This document shows positions 27,723-37,833 of a DNA stretch of 64,000 nucleotides, in pieces. The position numbers and the translations under genes were made by a program. The DNA is taken from contig LSIG01000136.1 in NCBI GenBank assembly GCA_001556125.1, forward strand, positions 62,001-126,000, in the 5' to 3' direction. Under the pieces are notes generated by a model that made no database searches, was not told where the DNA came from, and worked only from the letters and a program-made list of their open reading frames with translations. Numbering within the stretch: position 1 is the stretch's first letter; each line of letters starts with the position of its first letter. The DNA comes from Rhizobiales bacterium CCH10-E5 (GTDB lineage Bacteria > Pseudomonadota > Alphaproteobacteria > Rhizobiales > Beijerinckiaceae).

Positions 27723-29006
27723 ATGTCAGCCTTGTCCGCCTCCCGCTCCATCCTGCTGATCATCGGCGGCGGCATCGCCGCCTATAAATGCCTCGAGCTG
27801 ATCCGGCGGCTCAAGGATCGCGGCATCGCCACGCGCTGCATCCTGACCAAGGCCGGGCAGGAGTTCGTGACGCCGCTGGCCGTGTCCTCGCTCGCCGGCG
27901 AGCGCTGCTTCACCGATCTGTTCTCGCTGACGGACGAGGCCGATATCGGCCATATCGCGCTGTCGCGCTCGACCGATCTGCTGGTGGTCGCGCCCGCGAC
28001 TGCCGACCTGATCGCCAAGATGGCGAACGGGCTGGCCAACGACCTCGCCTCCACCGCGCTGCTGGCGACCGACAAGCGCGTGCTGATCGCCCCCGCCATG
28101 AACCCGCGCATGTGGCAGCATCCGGCGACGCGCCGGAACATGGCGCAGCTCGAAAAGGACGGCGTGCTCGTCATCGGCCCCAATTCCGGCGCCATGGCCG
28201 AGCGCGGCGAGAGCGGGCCGGGCCGCATGGCCGAGCCGCCCGAAATCATCGCCGCCATCGAACTTGCGCTGGCCGGCGAAGCCGCGAAGCCGCAGCGCGC
28301 CCTCGGCTTTCTCGGGCGCCTGCCGGGCACGGCCGACGGGCCGGGGCCGCTGGCGGGGCAGCATGTGCTGGTGACGTCCGGCCCGACGCATGAAGCAATT
28401 GACCCGGTGCGCTACATCGCCAATCGCTCCTCGGGCAAGCAGGGCCACGCCATCGCCGCCGCTGCGGCCGCCGCAGGTGCGCGCGTCACGCTGGTTTCGG
28501 GGCCGGTCGCCCTGCCCGATCCGGAAGGCGTCGAGACGGTGCATGTCGAATCCGCCCGCGACATGCTCGCCGCCGTCGAGGCCGCGCTGCCGGCGCAGAT
28601 CGCCATCTTCACCGCCGCCGTCGCCGACTGGCGGGTGGCGGAGGAGGCTTCGGAGAAGATGAAGAAGGACGGCGCCGCCCTGCCGCCACTCGCACTGATC
28701 GAGAATCCCGACATCCTGGCCACGATCGCGCGTCGGACGGACGGGCGGCCTGATCTCGTCATCGGCTTCGCCGCCGAGACGGAGAACGTCGTCGCCCATG
28801 CCCAGGCGAAGCTCGCCCGGAAGGGCTGCGACCTCATCGTCGCCAATGATGTCGGCGGTACGGGCGTCATGGGCGGCGATGCCAACACCGTGCATCTGGT
28901 GACGCCCGAGGGCGTCGAAAGCTGGCCGACCCTGGCGAAATCCGAGGTTGCCACGAGGCTTGTCGGCCACCTCGCGCGGCTCGCCCCGAAGCGGCCTGCG
29001 GCATGA
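27723..29006 (+). CDS. coaBC: Bifunctional phosphopantothenoylcysteine decarboxylase/phosphopantothenate-cysteine ligase
   Basis: 427-aa coenzyme A biosynthesis enzyme. CoaC (about residues 1-190) has the flavin-site GGGIAAYK, the active-site His77 in GHIALSR, the [18 protein letters not shown] segment and PAMNPRMW. CoaB (about 205-420) starts [18 protein letters not shown] and contains RSSGKQG and ENPDIL. In the CoaC substrate flap the usual ACG(D/E)xGxGRM reads [12 protein letters not shown], so the flap cysteine is absent (see findings). It consumes cysteine, fitting the cysK neighbourhood. Its TGA overlaps the dut ATG. Confidence 0.93.
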   Translation: MSALSASRSILLIIGGGIAAYKCLELIRRLKDRGIATRCILTKAGQEFVTPLAVSSLAGERCFTDLFSLTDEADIGHIALSRSTDLLVVAPATADLIAKMANGLANDLASTALLATDKRVLIAPAMNPRMWQHPATRRNMAQLEKDGVLVIGPNSGAMAERGESGPGRMAEPPEIIAAIELALAGEAAKPQRALGFLGRLPGTADGPGPLAGQHVLVTSGPTHEAIDPVRYIANRSSGKQGHAIAAAAAAAGARVTLVSGPVALPDPEGVETVHVESARDMLAAVEAALPAQIAIFTAAVADWRVAEEASEKMKKDGAALPPLALIENPDILATIARRTDGRPDLVIGFAAETENVVAHAQAKLARKGCDLIVANDVGGTGVMGGDANTVHLVTPEGVESWPTLAKSEVATRLVGHLARLAPKRPAA

Positions 29007-29509
29007 GCGGGCCGGTCGAGGTCGCCTTCCAGCGGCTGGCGCATGCGACGGGACTGCCGCTGCCGGGCTATCAGAGCGCCGGTGCGGCGGGTATGGATCT
29101 GCCGGCGGCGCTGGCGGAGGGCGAAACCCTGGCGCTGGCGCCGGGTGCTCGCGCGCTGATCCCCACCGGGTTTTGCCTCCATCTTCCCGAGGGCTACGAG
29201 GCGCAGGTGCGGCCCCGCTCCGGGCTCGCCGCCCGGCATGGCGTCACGGTCCTGAACGCGCCCGGTACCGTCGACAGCGACTATCGCGGCGAGATCAAGG
29301 TGATCCTGATCAATCACGGGCAAGCGCCTTTCCCGATCCGGCGCGGCGACCGGATCGCGCAGCTCGTCGTCGCGCCGGTCTCCCAGGCCGTCGCGCGCGA
29401 GGTGGCTGCGCTGCCCGCCAGCGAGCGTGGCACCCTTGGCTTCGGCTCGACGGGCGTCGCCGGCGCTATTTCTCCTCGCGTCCCCCCTCTCGCGGATCAA
29501 ACGGCATGA
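29003..29509 (+). CDS. dut: dUTP diphosphatase (dUTPase)
   Basis: 168-aa trimeric dUTPase that hydrolyses dUTP to dUMP and pyrophosphate. Visible motifs: [35 protein letters not shown] with the catalytic Asp; [12 protein letters not shown]; and V near the end, [11 protein letters not shown]. It overlaps coaBC by ATGA (29003-29006) and the rrf2 gene by ATGA (29506-29509), so the three are translationally coupled. The pairing of coaBC with dut is widespread in proteobacteria. Confidence 0.96.
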   Translation: MSGPVEVAFQRLAHATGLPLPGYQSAGAAGMDLPAALAEGETLALAPGARALIPTGFCLHLPEGYEAQVRPRSGLAARHGVTVLNAPGTVDSDYRGEIKVILINHGQAPFPIRRGDRIAQLVVAPVSQAVAREVAALPASERGTLGFGSTGVAGAISPRVPPLADQTA

Positions 29510-29958
29510 TGCTTCTCTCCCGGCGCAGCCAGCTCGCCATTGCTGCCGTCGTCGATATCGCCCTGCACGCCCGCCCCTCCCCGGTTGCGGCCAAACTGCT
29601 CGCCGCGCGCCATGATCTGCCGCCGCGGCATCTCGAAACGCTGCTGCAGGCGCTTGTGCGGGTCGGCATCCTGAAAGGTGTCCGCGGCCCGCGCGGCGGC
29701 TACGAACTGGCGCGCGAGCGGCGCCGGATCACCGCCGGCGACATTGCGCGCGCGGCGATGCAGGAGACCGGCGATGACGGGCTGGGGCCGGCGCCACGTT
29801 CGACCCTGGTCGAGGAGGTGATCGCACCGGAGGTCGCGCGAGCCTCGCGGGCCTTTCTGTCCGTTCTCGACGACGTCACGATTGAGGAGCTCTGTCATCG
29901 GGCCCAGGCTTCGGGGGGCGTTCCGGCCACAGAAGCGAGAGCCGATTTCACAATCTAA
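29506..29958 (+). CDS. Rrf2 family transcriptional regulator, CymR-like
   Basis: 150-aa winged-helix regulator. The Rrf2 pattern is clear: [11 protein letters not shown] in helix 1, then [37 protein letters not shown] (recognition helix and wing), and [10 protein letters not shown]. Only one cysteine (Cys130, EELC) is present, not the three of IscR-type Fe-S sensors, so this is more like CymR, which senses cysteine synthesis with CysK. Placement directly upstream of cysK supports that. The ATG at 29506 overlaps the dut stop. Confidence 0.85.
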   Translation: MMLLSRRSQLAIAAVVDIALHARPSPVAAKLLAARHDLPPRHLETLLQALVRVGILKGVRGPRGGYELARERRRITAGDIARAAMQETGDDGLGPAPRSTLVEEVIAPEVARASRAFLSVLDDVTIEELCHRAQASGGVPATEARADFTI

Positions 29959-29999
29959 TTCTGTTGTTTTTTGATTTTATCGACATGGGATGTGAAATC
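29944..29999. promoter_or_regulatory. Inverted repeat spanning the rrf2-cysK junction
   Basis: GATTTCACA (29944-29952, inside the last codons of rrf2) and its exact complement TGTGAAATC (29991-29999) flank an AT-rich 38-bp stretch containing TTGATTTTATCGAC, the best promoter candidate for cysK. The arrangement could be an operator for the Rrf2 protein or a hairpin ending the rrf2 message. Confidence 0.45.
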
Positions 30000-30053
30000 T
30001 GATAGGCCGGCTTCGACCTTGCGGGCCATGAGCCTGCGCAGCAGGAGCATCCG

Positions 30054-31040
<987 letters not shown>

Positions 31041-31066
31041 GCGCGACGCAAGTCTTGATGGATGCC

Positions 31067-31096
31067 AAAGGCCCGGCCTCTCGCCGGGCCTTTTTT
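31067..31096 (+). terminator. Rho-independent terminator of cysK
   Basis: An 11-bp stem (AAAGGCCCGGC and its complement) with a CTCTC loop runs into a tract of T (last T at 31096). On the minus strand it also gives an A/T-flanked hairpin and may serve the convergent kinase gene. Confidence 0.92.
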
Positions 31097-31106
31097 GCGT
31101 CTGGGC

Positions 31107-32477
31107 TCAGTCGCGCTCGGGAAAATGCAGCGTGATGCGGGTCCCTGGCCGCGGGTCGCCTTCCGTCACCGCTGTTGCAGTCATCGTCGCCTGCATGCTG
31201 CGCAGCAGGCTGGCGAGGACGGTCTGTCCGAGTCCCTTGGCTTCGATCTCGGCGGGCATGCCGACGCCGTCATCCTCGACGGTCAGGGCCAGCCCCGGGA
31301 TGCCGTCCACCGTCTGATGCGCGAAGCGGATGACGATCCGCCCCGGCAACCCATCCGTGAAGGCGTGCTTGATGGCGTTGGTGACGAGCTCGTTGACGAT
31401 CACCACGAAGGAGACCGCATCGCGCCCGGGAAGGCGGATCTCGTCCATGGCGAGGGCGATCTCGATCGGCCGGCCCTCCGCCGCCTTGCCGATTTCGGCC
31501 AGCAGATCCTCCATGTAGGGCCGGGCCTCGATCTCGTCGGTGTCGAGGTCGAGCCGCAGGCGGCGCTGGCCGGCGGCAATCGCCTGGATGCGGGACTGGG
31601 CCTGCTGGAGGGCGGCGCGGACCGCAGGCTCGCGGCTCTGGCGGCTCTGGACGCTGAGCAGCGCCGAGACCATGGCGAGGTTGTTGCCGACGCGGTGGTT
31701 CACGTCGCGCAGCAGCGCCTCGATGCGCAGCCGCTCGTTCTCAAGCTCGCGGGTGCGATCGCCGACCAGCCGCTCGAGCTCCGCATTGCTCTCGGCGAGC
31801 GAGAGGCTGCGCCTCTGGCGGATGCGCAGCTGCTGCCAGGCGGCGAAGGCGAGTCCCGCCAGCGCCACGACGATGCCGACGCTGGCGAGGAGGCGCCGCC
31901 GCTCCTCGTTGCGGTTGAGCGAGACGAGGCGGACGTTCTCGGCATGCTGGAGTTGCTGCACGAGGTCGCGCAGGGCGTCCATGGCGCCGATACCCTTGCC
32001 CTGGCGGATGACGGCGAGCGCCTCCGGCTGCCGGCCGGCCCGCATCAGCGTCACGGTCGAATCCAATTCGTCGAGCTTGCGTTCCAAATGTTCGCGCAAG
32101 GCGGCGACGCGCTTCTGCTGATCGGGATCGCCCTCGACCAGCCGGTCGAGCGTCTCCAGCGCCGGCAGGACGGCGCCGCGGCCTTCCGTAAAGGGCTGGA
32201 GATAGCCCGAGAGCCCCGTGAGCAGATAGCCGCGCTGCCCGGTCTCGGCATCCCGAAGATGGCCGAGGAAGCGTTCCGCATGCTCACGCAGGGCGGTGGC
32301 CCGCGTCACCCGCTCGGCGGTATGCTGGGCCTGGAGGTTGATCCAGGCCGCAAGCACGACCGCCAGCGCGACCACGCCGATGGCGACGACCGTCGTGGTC
32401 GCGGAGCGCAGCCTCGCCTTGAGCGCCGGGATCGCGGGTATCGGAAAGCGTGTGCGGGGCCTCGCCTGAATCGCCAT
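31107..32477 (-). CDS. CHASE3-domain sensor histidine kinase (HisKA_2 type)
   Basis: 456-aa membrane sensor. First helix at about residues 28-46; a periplasmic CHASE3 domain (about 50-190) with the signature RDAETGQRGYLLTG; second helix about 196-215; a coiled linker; then a HisKA_2 dimerisation domain with phospho-acceptor His261 in RDVNHRVGNNL. The ATPase domain has the N box VNELVTNAIKHAF and G1 box DDGVGM. No response regulator gene is adjacent, so it is an orphan kinase in this window. Such kinases often feed general stress or cyclic-di-GMP circuits, but the partner is unknown. Confidence 0.9.
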   Translation of the reverse strand: MAIQARPRTRFPIPAIPALKARLRSATTTVVAIGVVALAVVLAAWINLQAQHTAERVTRATALREHAERFLGHLRDAETGQRGYLLTGLSGYLQPFTEGRGAVLPALETLDRLVEGDPDQQKRVAALREHLERKLDELDSTVTLMRAGRQPEALAVIRQGKGIGAMDALRDLVQQLQHAENVRLVSLNRNEERRRLLASVGIVVALAGLAFAAWQQLRIRQRRSLSLAESNAELERLVGDRTRELENERLRIEALLRDVNHRVGNNLAMVSALLSVQSRQSREPAVRAALQQAQSRIQAIAAGQRRLRLDLDTDEIEARPYMEDLLAEIGKAAEGRPIEIALAMDEIRLPGRDAVSFVVIVNELVTNAIKHAFTDGLPGRIVIRFAHQTVDGIPGLALTVEDDGVGMPAEIEAKGLGQTVLASLLRSMQATMTATAVTEGDPRPGTRITLHFPERD

Positions 32478-32533
32478 GCGCTTCGTTCTATCGGGCGCGG
32501 CCCCAAACCCCTACGTCAAATGACAGGCCCGCC

Positions 32534-32971
32534 TCAGGCATTGCCCTCATCGGCGTCGTCGCCGGTGAAGAACTGCCGGCCGAGCAGAGCACCCAGAACC
32601 ACGACCCCGCCGACCGCTGCCAGGCGCCAACCCTTCTTCGAGGACAGGCCGGAGCCGACGATCTTGGCGGCCAGCGGCGCAGCCACCAGCGCGGTGGCGG
32701 CGATCGGCCGGCGCGGCCGCGGCCGGTTCTTGACGTAGAGCGCAATGCCCATCGTCAGCAGGCCGAGGACGAACAACCCGGCAGCGACGATGAGGCTGGC
32801 CTCCGCCGAGCCGTAGCGCAGCGCCAGGACCGTGTGCAGCGCTGCCACCAGATAGCCGCCGGCGCAGAGCAGCAGAAGCAGCCCGAAGGCCAGCAGACCG
32901 TAGACGGTGGCGTTGCGGCGCACGGCACCGGACACTTCCGTCGCGATATAGGCGCCGATTCCCCCCAGCAT
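32534..32971 (-). CDS. Holin-like membrane protein (phage_holin_3_6/DUF1469 type)
   Basis: 145-aa protein with two adjacent hydrophobic segments (about residues 20-45 and 55-78) followed by a basic stretch (KNRPRPRRP) and a third hydrophobic region near residue 120. The MLGGIGAYIATEVSGAVRRNATVY start and layout match the holin-like proteins that accompany DUF883 proteins. The ATG at 32971 begins 4 bp after the DUF883 stop. Probable cell-envelope stress protein; function unknown. Confidence 0.75.
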   Translation of the reverse strand: MLGGIGAYIATEVSGAVRRNATVYGLLAFGLLLLLCAGGYLVAALHTVLALRYGSAEASLIVAAGLFVLGLLTMGIALYVKNRPRPRRPIAATALVAAPLAAKIVGSGLSSKKGWRLAAVGGVVVLGALLGRQFFTGDDADEGNA

Positions 32972-32975
32972 GGGA

Positions 32976-33347
32976 TCAGCGCGCCGACAGGAAGCCGACG
33001 AACAGGCCGACAGCCGCCGCCAGACCGAGGGCGCGCAGCGGACGCTCGCGGATTTCGTCCTCGATGAGGCGCTGCAGCTCGCTGGCCTGCTCCTTCGCGA
33101 CATCGGCCATGCGGTCGGTATCGACTCCGACCGAGCGCAGCTTCTCGCCGACGGTCGCCACAAGATCCTCGGCGCCGCGGGTCAGGCTCTCCTCGATCGC
33201 GCCGGCCTCGCGCTTGACCTTCGCGGCCGTCTCCCGGGCCTCGCCGGCGATCTCCTCGGCGCCGGAGACGACCTCGTCCTTGACGCGCTTGGCGGCGGAG
33301 GCGGCCTGGCGCTTTGCGGAAGTGGTGGTGGTGGCCATGTCGCTCAT
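32976..33347 (-). CDS. DUF883/ElaB-type protein
   Basis: 123-aa protein: a long Ala/Glu/Lys-rich amphipathic helix region (residues 10-95) ending in EDEIRERPLRALGLAAAVGLFVGFL, a C-terminal tail anchor typical of ElaB/YqjD-like proteins that attach to the inner membrane and associate with ribosomes. The start ATG at 33347 is chosen over an earlier in-frame ATG that adds unrelated sequence. It is the first gene of a two-gene unit with the holin-like protein. Confidence 0.85.
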   Translation of the reverse strand: MSDMATTTTSAKRQAASAAKRVKDEVVSGAEEIAGEARETAAKVKREAGAIEESLTRGAEDLVATVGEKLRSVGVDTDRMADVAKEQASELQRLIEDEIRERPLRALGLAAAVGLFVGFLSAR

Positions 33348-33462
33348 CCTGTCATTGCCTCGTGAAGTGTTCGATCGCGAACGGGGGGAGCGGCCGACCC
33401 AAGCCGGACCGCTCGATACCGACGCCAACGCGACGGCTGCCCTGGTGTTCCCCGCCCGCCTC

Positions 33463-34596
33463 TCAGGTGGGAGCCGGCGCCTGCTCCTCGGCCTGGGCGG
33501 CGCGATAGCGGGCGAACTCCTCCTGCGCCACCATGGCGACGAGCAGGATCGGAGTCGAGAGGACCGCGCCGACCGGACCCCAGAGCCAGAGCCAGAAGAT
33601 GAAGCCGATAAAGACGAGGAAGGGTGAGACCGTCAGGCGGTTGCCGACGAAGACCGGCGTCACCGCGTTGCCCTCAATCAGATGAATCACGAAATAGGCT
33701 GCCGCCGGCCAGATCGCGGCAAGCGCCGACGGCGCGTCGATCAGCGCGCCGGCGAACAGGGTCGCGGTCACGATGATCGGGCCGATGAAGGCGAGATAGT
33801 TGAGGATGAAGGCCAGCGCCCCCCAGAAGACAGGATAGGGCAAACCGGCGAGCCAGGCGATGCCCATGGTCAGCAGGCCCATGCCGAGATTGATCACGGT
33901 CACGAGGGTGAAGTAGCGCGCGACGCGGGACTCGATCTCCTGGAAGAAGGCACCGGCAGATTTGCGGGCACCGCGGCCGAGACAGAGGCGCAGCGCGCGG
34001 GCCTTGAGGTGGCGCCGCGTGGCCAGCCAGAAATAGACGGTGGCGACAAAGATCAGCATCCCTCCGGCGATGGCCGAAGAGGACATGGCGAGATCGATCA
34101 GCGGATTGCCCTGCGAGATGCTGAGCTCGGTGCCGCTCTTGCCCATGAGGGAGCCGATCGCGGCCTTCGCGTCCTCCATCATGACGAAGATGCCGGCGAG
34201 CTTGCTCTTGAGCGCCGCCACCATGGCGGGCCCCTGATCGCTCCAGCCGGCCACCGGCACGGCCAGCACCATGATGGCCGAGACGATCACCGACAGAAAG
34301 GCGAGCACCACGATCGCAGCCGCCAGATGCTGCGGCACGCTGCGGCGTACGAGTGCGTCCACGGCCGGCCCGAGCACGAGCCCGAAGATGATGCCGGCCG
34401 TGATCGGCAGCGCGATGACCCGCGTCAGATAGAGCGCGGCCGTGGCCAGAATGACGAAGATGCCGATGATCGTGTAGCGGACGATGAGATCATGCTCGGA
34501 GGGCGTGACGTCCTCGTGGAGATCGTCGGCGACGTCCTCGACCTCGGGCTCCGCCATATAGCGCGGGAACGGCCTCCAGGCTGATGTGTTGAGCAT
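33463..34596 (-). CDS. AI-2E family transporter
   Basis: 377-aa polytopic membrane protein with about eight helices in the UPF0118/AI-2E pattern. N-terminal helix pair at about residues 40-80, a periplasmic loop, then the C-terminal core with GPIIVTATLFAGALI, EGNAVTPVFVGNRLTVSPFLVF and WGPVGAVLSTPIL, the most conserved family blocks. Members include the E. coli AI-2 exporter and Na+/H+ antiporters; the cargo is unknown here. The start at ATG 34596 lacks a strong site; a second ATG 13 codons later is possible. Confidence 0.9.
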   Translation of the reverse strand: MLNTSAWRPFPRYMAEPEVEDVADDLHEDVTPSEHDLIVRYTIIGIFVILATAALYLTRVIALPITAGIIFGLVLGPAVDALVRRSVPQHLAAAIVVLAFLSVIVSAIMVLAVPVAGWSDQGPAMVAALKSKLAGIFVMMEDAKAAIGSLMGKSGTELSISQGNPLIDLAMSSSAIAGGMLIFVATVYFWLATRRHLKARALRLCLGRGARKSAGAFFQEIESRVARYFTLVTVINLGMGLLTMGIAWLAGLPYPVFWGALAFILNYLAFIGPIIVTATLFAGALIDAPSALAAIWPAAAYFVIHLIEGNAVTPVFVGNRLTVSPFLVFIGFIFWLWLWGPVGAVLSTPILLVAMVAQEEFARYRAAQAEEQAPAPT

Positions 34597-34672
34597 GATT
34601 CCGATTCCGACGCGCGGCTGCGCCCCCCGGCGCGTGCGGAATCAGAACGTCGCTTTGCCGGGGAAGGTTCCG

Positions 34673-37600
34673 CTAGTGCGCCTCGTCCCAGTTGCCGGCG
34701 GCGCGGGCATCGACCTGCAGCGGGACCCGCAGCTGCACCGCCGGATGGGGCGCCTCGACCATGACCTTCGTGATCACCGGCAGCGCCGCCTCGACCTGCG
34801 CGTCCGGCACCTCGAAGACGAGTTCGTCATGCACCTGCAAGAGCATGCGGACATCGAGCCTCGCCGCCGCCAGCGCGTCCTCCATACGGATCATGGCGCG
34901 GCGGATGATGTCGGCGGCCGAACCCTGGATCGGCGCGTTGATCGCCTGGCGCTCGACGAAGGCGCGCTCGGAAGGGTTCTTCGAGGCGACCGCCGGGAAA
35001 TGGCAGATCCGACCGAAGATCGTCTCGACATGACCGTTGGCGCGCACGAAGGTCTTGGTCTGCTCCATATAGTCCCGGATGCCGGGGAAGCGCTCGAAGT
35101 ACTTGCGGATATAAGCGCTCGCCTCCTCCCGCCCGATGCCGAGCTGGTTGGCGAGGCCGAAGGCCGAGATGCCGTAGATGATGCCGAAATTGATCGCCTT
35201 GGCGCGGCGGCGGACCTCGCTCGGCATGCCCTGCACGGGCACGCCGAACATTTCGGAGGCCGTCATCGCATGGATGTCGATGCCGTCGGCGAAGGCCTGC
35301 CGCAGCTGCGGGATCTCGGCGATATGCGCGAGCAGCCGCAGCTCGATCTGGCTGTAATCGGCCGAGACCAGCTTGTAGCCCTTCTCCGCGACGAAGGCCG
35401 TGCGGATCTTGCGGCCGGCCTCGGTGCGGATCGGGATGTTCTGCAGATTGGGCTCTGAGGAGGAGAGCCGGCCGGTGGTCGTCGCGGCCAGCGCGAAGGA
35501 GGTGTGCACGCGCTGGGTCTGCGGGTTCACATAGGCCGGTAGCGAGTCGGTGTAGGTCGATTTCAGCTTGGCGAGCTGGCGCCATTCCAGGATCTTGGCC
35601 GGCAACGGGTGGCCCTGCTCGGCCAGTTCCTCGAGCACGCCGGCACCCGTCGCCCATTGGCCCGTCGCGGTCTTCTTGGCGCCCGACAGGCCCATCTTGC
35701 CGAAGAGGATGTCGCCGAGCTGCTTGGGGGAGCCGATGGTGAACTTCTCGCCGGCGATCTCGTAGATCTCGTCCTCGAGCCGCGCCAGCGACTGGGCGAA
35801 ATCGCCCGAGAGGCGCGACAGGATCTGCCGGTCGATCGCGATGCCATGCGCCTCCATGCGGGCGAGCACGGCGATCAGCGGGCGCTCCAGCGTCTCGTAG
35901 ACGGTGGTGCGGCCTTCCGCGGCGAGACGCGGCTTCAGGGTGCGCCAGAGCCTCAAGGTGACGTCGGCATCCTCGGCGGCATAGTCCGTCGCCTTGTCGA
36001 GCGCGACCTTGTCGAAGGTGACCTGCGCCTTGCCGGTGCCAGCGACCTGGCCGAAGGTGATCGTCTCATGGCCGAGATGCAGCTCGGAGAGCCGGTCCAT
36101 GCCGTGGCTGTTGTTGCCGGCATCGAGGGCGTAGGAAATCAGCATCGTGTCATCGATGGGCGCGACGTCGACGCCGTAGCGCTTCAGCAGGACGAGATCG
36201 TATTTCAGGTTCTGCCCGATCTTGATCACGCCGGGGTCGGCGAGCAGCGGCTTCAGCGCCGCCAGCGCCTGATCGATCGGAATCTGCCCCTCCAACATGC
36301 CGCCGCCGAAGAGATCGCTGCCGCCGCGATGCTGCAGCGGGATGTAACAGGCCTTGCCCGGCGCGACCGCCATCGAGATGCCGACGAGATCGGCCTGCAT
36401 CGGGTCGATCGCGCTCGTCTCGGTATCGATCGCGACATGACCGGCCTCATAGGCCGCGGCGATCCAGCGCTCCAGCACGGCCAGATCACGCACGCATTCA
36501 TAGGCCGTCCGGTCGATCTTCGCCGCCAGCGCCTCGTTCTTGCGGGCGGCGGCGAGGTCGGCCGGCTTCAGCCAGCCATCGCCTCCGTTCGCCGCGACCG
36601 GCTGGGTGACCGCCGCCCGCGCCATCTCGGCCACGGAAGGCGCTTCCTCGGCTGCGTCAGCGCCGGCATAGAGCGCCTTGAGCTCGGCCGCGCGCGTGCC
36701 GCCCGGCGCCAGATCGGCGGCGGCTTCGATCGCCGCGACATCGGCCTCATAGGCCTCGGCCACGCGCTTGGTGATGGTGGTGAATTCCATCGCCTTGAGG
36801 AAGGCGATGAGCCGGGCGGGATCGGGCTGGCCGAGCGTCAGGTTCTCGATGGGCGTCTCGACCGCGACATCGTCGACCAGCGAGACCAGCTTGTGGGAGA
36901 TGCGGATCTTCTCGACGATCTCCGGATTGGTCAGGGTCTCGCGGCGCTTGGGCTGCTTGATCTCGCCGGCCCGCGCCAGCAGCGTCTCGAGGTCGCCATA
37001 CTCACCGATGAGCTGGGCCGCGGTCTTGATGCCGATGCCGGGCGCGCCCGGCACATTGTCGGTGGCGTCGCCGGCCAGCGCCTGCACATCCGTGACCTTG
37101 TCGGGCGTGACGCCGAAATACTCGACGACCTCGGGCTCGCCGATCTTGCGCTCGGCGCGGAAGCCCGCGCCCTTCTTGGCGTCGCCGGAGGCAGGATCGT
37201 ACATCGCCACGCCCGGCCGGACGAGCTGCATCAGATCTTTGTCGGCCGAGACGATCAGCACGTCGGCGCCGGCCTCGCGCGCCTGTTTCGCATAGGTCGC
37301 GATCAGGTCGTCGGCCTCGTAGACGTCCTGCTCGACCGGCAGCAGGCCGAAGGCGCGCACCGCCTCCCGCATCAGCGGGAATTGCGGGATCAGGTCCGGC
37401 GGCGGATCCGAGCGGTTGCCCTTGTAGGCGGGGTAGATCGCCTTGCGGAACGAGTTCTCGGATTTGTCGAAGACAATGGCGAGATGGGTCGGGCGGATGC
37501 CGAGCACGCCCTCGCGCACGAACTGGAAGAGCTTGGTGGCGAAGAGCCGGACCGCGCCGGAGGGCAACCCGTCCGAGCGGACATTGTATTTCCGGTCTTG

Positions 37601-37735
37601 GTTGATCGACTGGAAATAGGCCCGGAAGATGAAATTGGAGCCGTCGACCAGGAAGAGATGATCGCCGGGCTTCAGGGCGGGCCCTGTGGGGGTCTCGGCG
37701 GCGGTGCTGGCTGTCTCGCTCATGGCGCGGACCAT
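34673..37735 (-). CDS. polA: DNA polymerase I
   Basis: About 1020-aa repair and replication polymerase. The N-terminal 5' nuclease domain (about 1-310) has LFLVDGSNFIFRAYF and the metal-binding SADKDLMQL and DATDNVPG motifs. The 3'-5' proofreading domain (about 400-620) keeps Exo I DTET, Exo II KYDLVLL and Exo III YAAEDA, so proofreading should be active. The polymerase domain has motif A SADYSQIELR, motif B RRRAKAINFGIIYG and motif C QVHDELVFE. The start is either ATG 37735 or 37723; neither has a strong site. It is a single-gene unit. Confidence 0.96.
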   Translation of the reverse strand: MVRAMSETASTAAETPTGPALKPGDHLFLVDGSNFIFRAYFQSINQDRKYNVRSDGLPSGAVRLFATKLFQFVREGVLGIRPTHLAIVFDKSENSFRKAIYPAYKGNRSDPPPDLIPQFPLMREAVRAFGLLPVEQDVYEADDLIATYAKQAREAGADVLIVSADKDLMQLVRPGVAMYDPASGDAKKGAGFRAERKIGEPEVVEYFGVTPDKVTDVQALAGDATDNVPGAPGIGIKTAAQLIGEYGDLETLLARAGEIKQPKRRETLTNPEIVEKIRISHKLVSLVDDVAVETPIENLTLGQPDPARLIAFLKAMEFTTITKRVAEAYEADVAAIEAAADLAPGGTRAAELKALYAGADAAEEAPSVAEMARAAVTQPVAANGGDGWLKPADLAAARKNEALAAKIDRTAYECVRDLAVLERWIAAAYEAGHVAIDTETSAIDPMQADLVGISMAVAPGKACYIPLQHRGGSDLFGGGMLEGQIPIDQALAALKPLLADPGVIKIGQNLKYDLVLLKRYGVDVAPIDDTMLISYALDAGNNSHGMDRLSELHLGHETITFGQVAGTGKAQVTFDKVALDKATDYAAEDADVTLRLWRTLKPRLAAEGRTTVYETLERPLIAVLARMEAHGIAIDRQILSRLSGDFAQSLARLEDEIYEIAGEKFTIGSPKQLGDILFGKMGLSGAKKTATGQWATGAGVLEELAEQGHPLPAKILEWRQLAKLKSTYTDSLPAYVNPQTQRVHTSFALAATTTGRLSSSEPNLQNIPIRTEAGRKIRTAFVAEKGYKLVSADYSQIELRLLAHIAEIPQLRQAFADGIDIHAMTASEMFGVPVQGMPSEVRRRAKAINFGIIYGISAFGLANQLGIGREEASAYIRKYFERFPGIRDYMEQTKTFVRANGHVETIFGRICHFPAVASKNPSERAFVERQAINAPIQGSAADIIRRAMIRMEDALAAARLDVRMLLQVHDELVFEVPDAQVEAALPVITKVMVEAPHPAVQLRVPLQVDARAAGNWDEAH

Positions 37736-37799
37736 AGTGGTCCGGCGCAGCCCGTGTCCATCGGCGCGGGAGGCCGATCCGCAAGATGCTGTCAGGAGC

Positions 37800-37823
37800 G
37801 GGGCCGCCCCGTGAGGCGGCCCC
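37800..37823. terminator. GC-rich hairpin between polA and the DHDPS-family gene
   Basis: GGGGCCGCC and its complement flank CCGTGA, 11 bp after the DHDPS-family stop on the minus strand. No T-tract follows, so it may be a Rho-assisted terminator or a message-end stabiliser. Confidence 0.5.
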
Positions 37824-37833
37824 AGCTGCCGCG

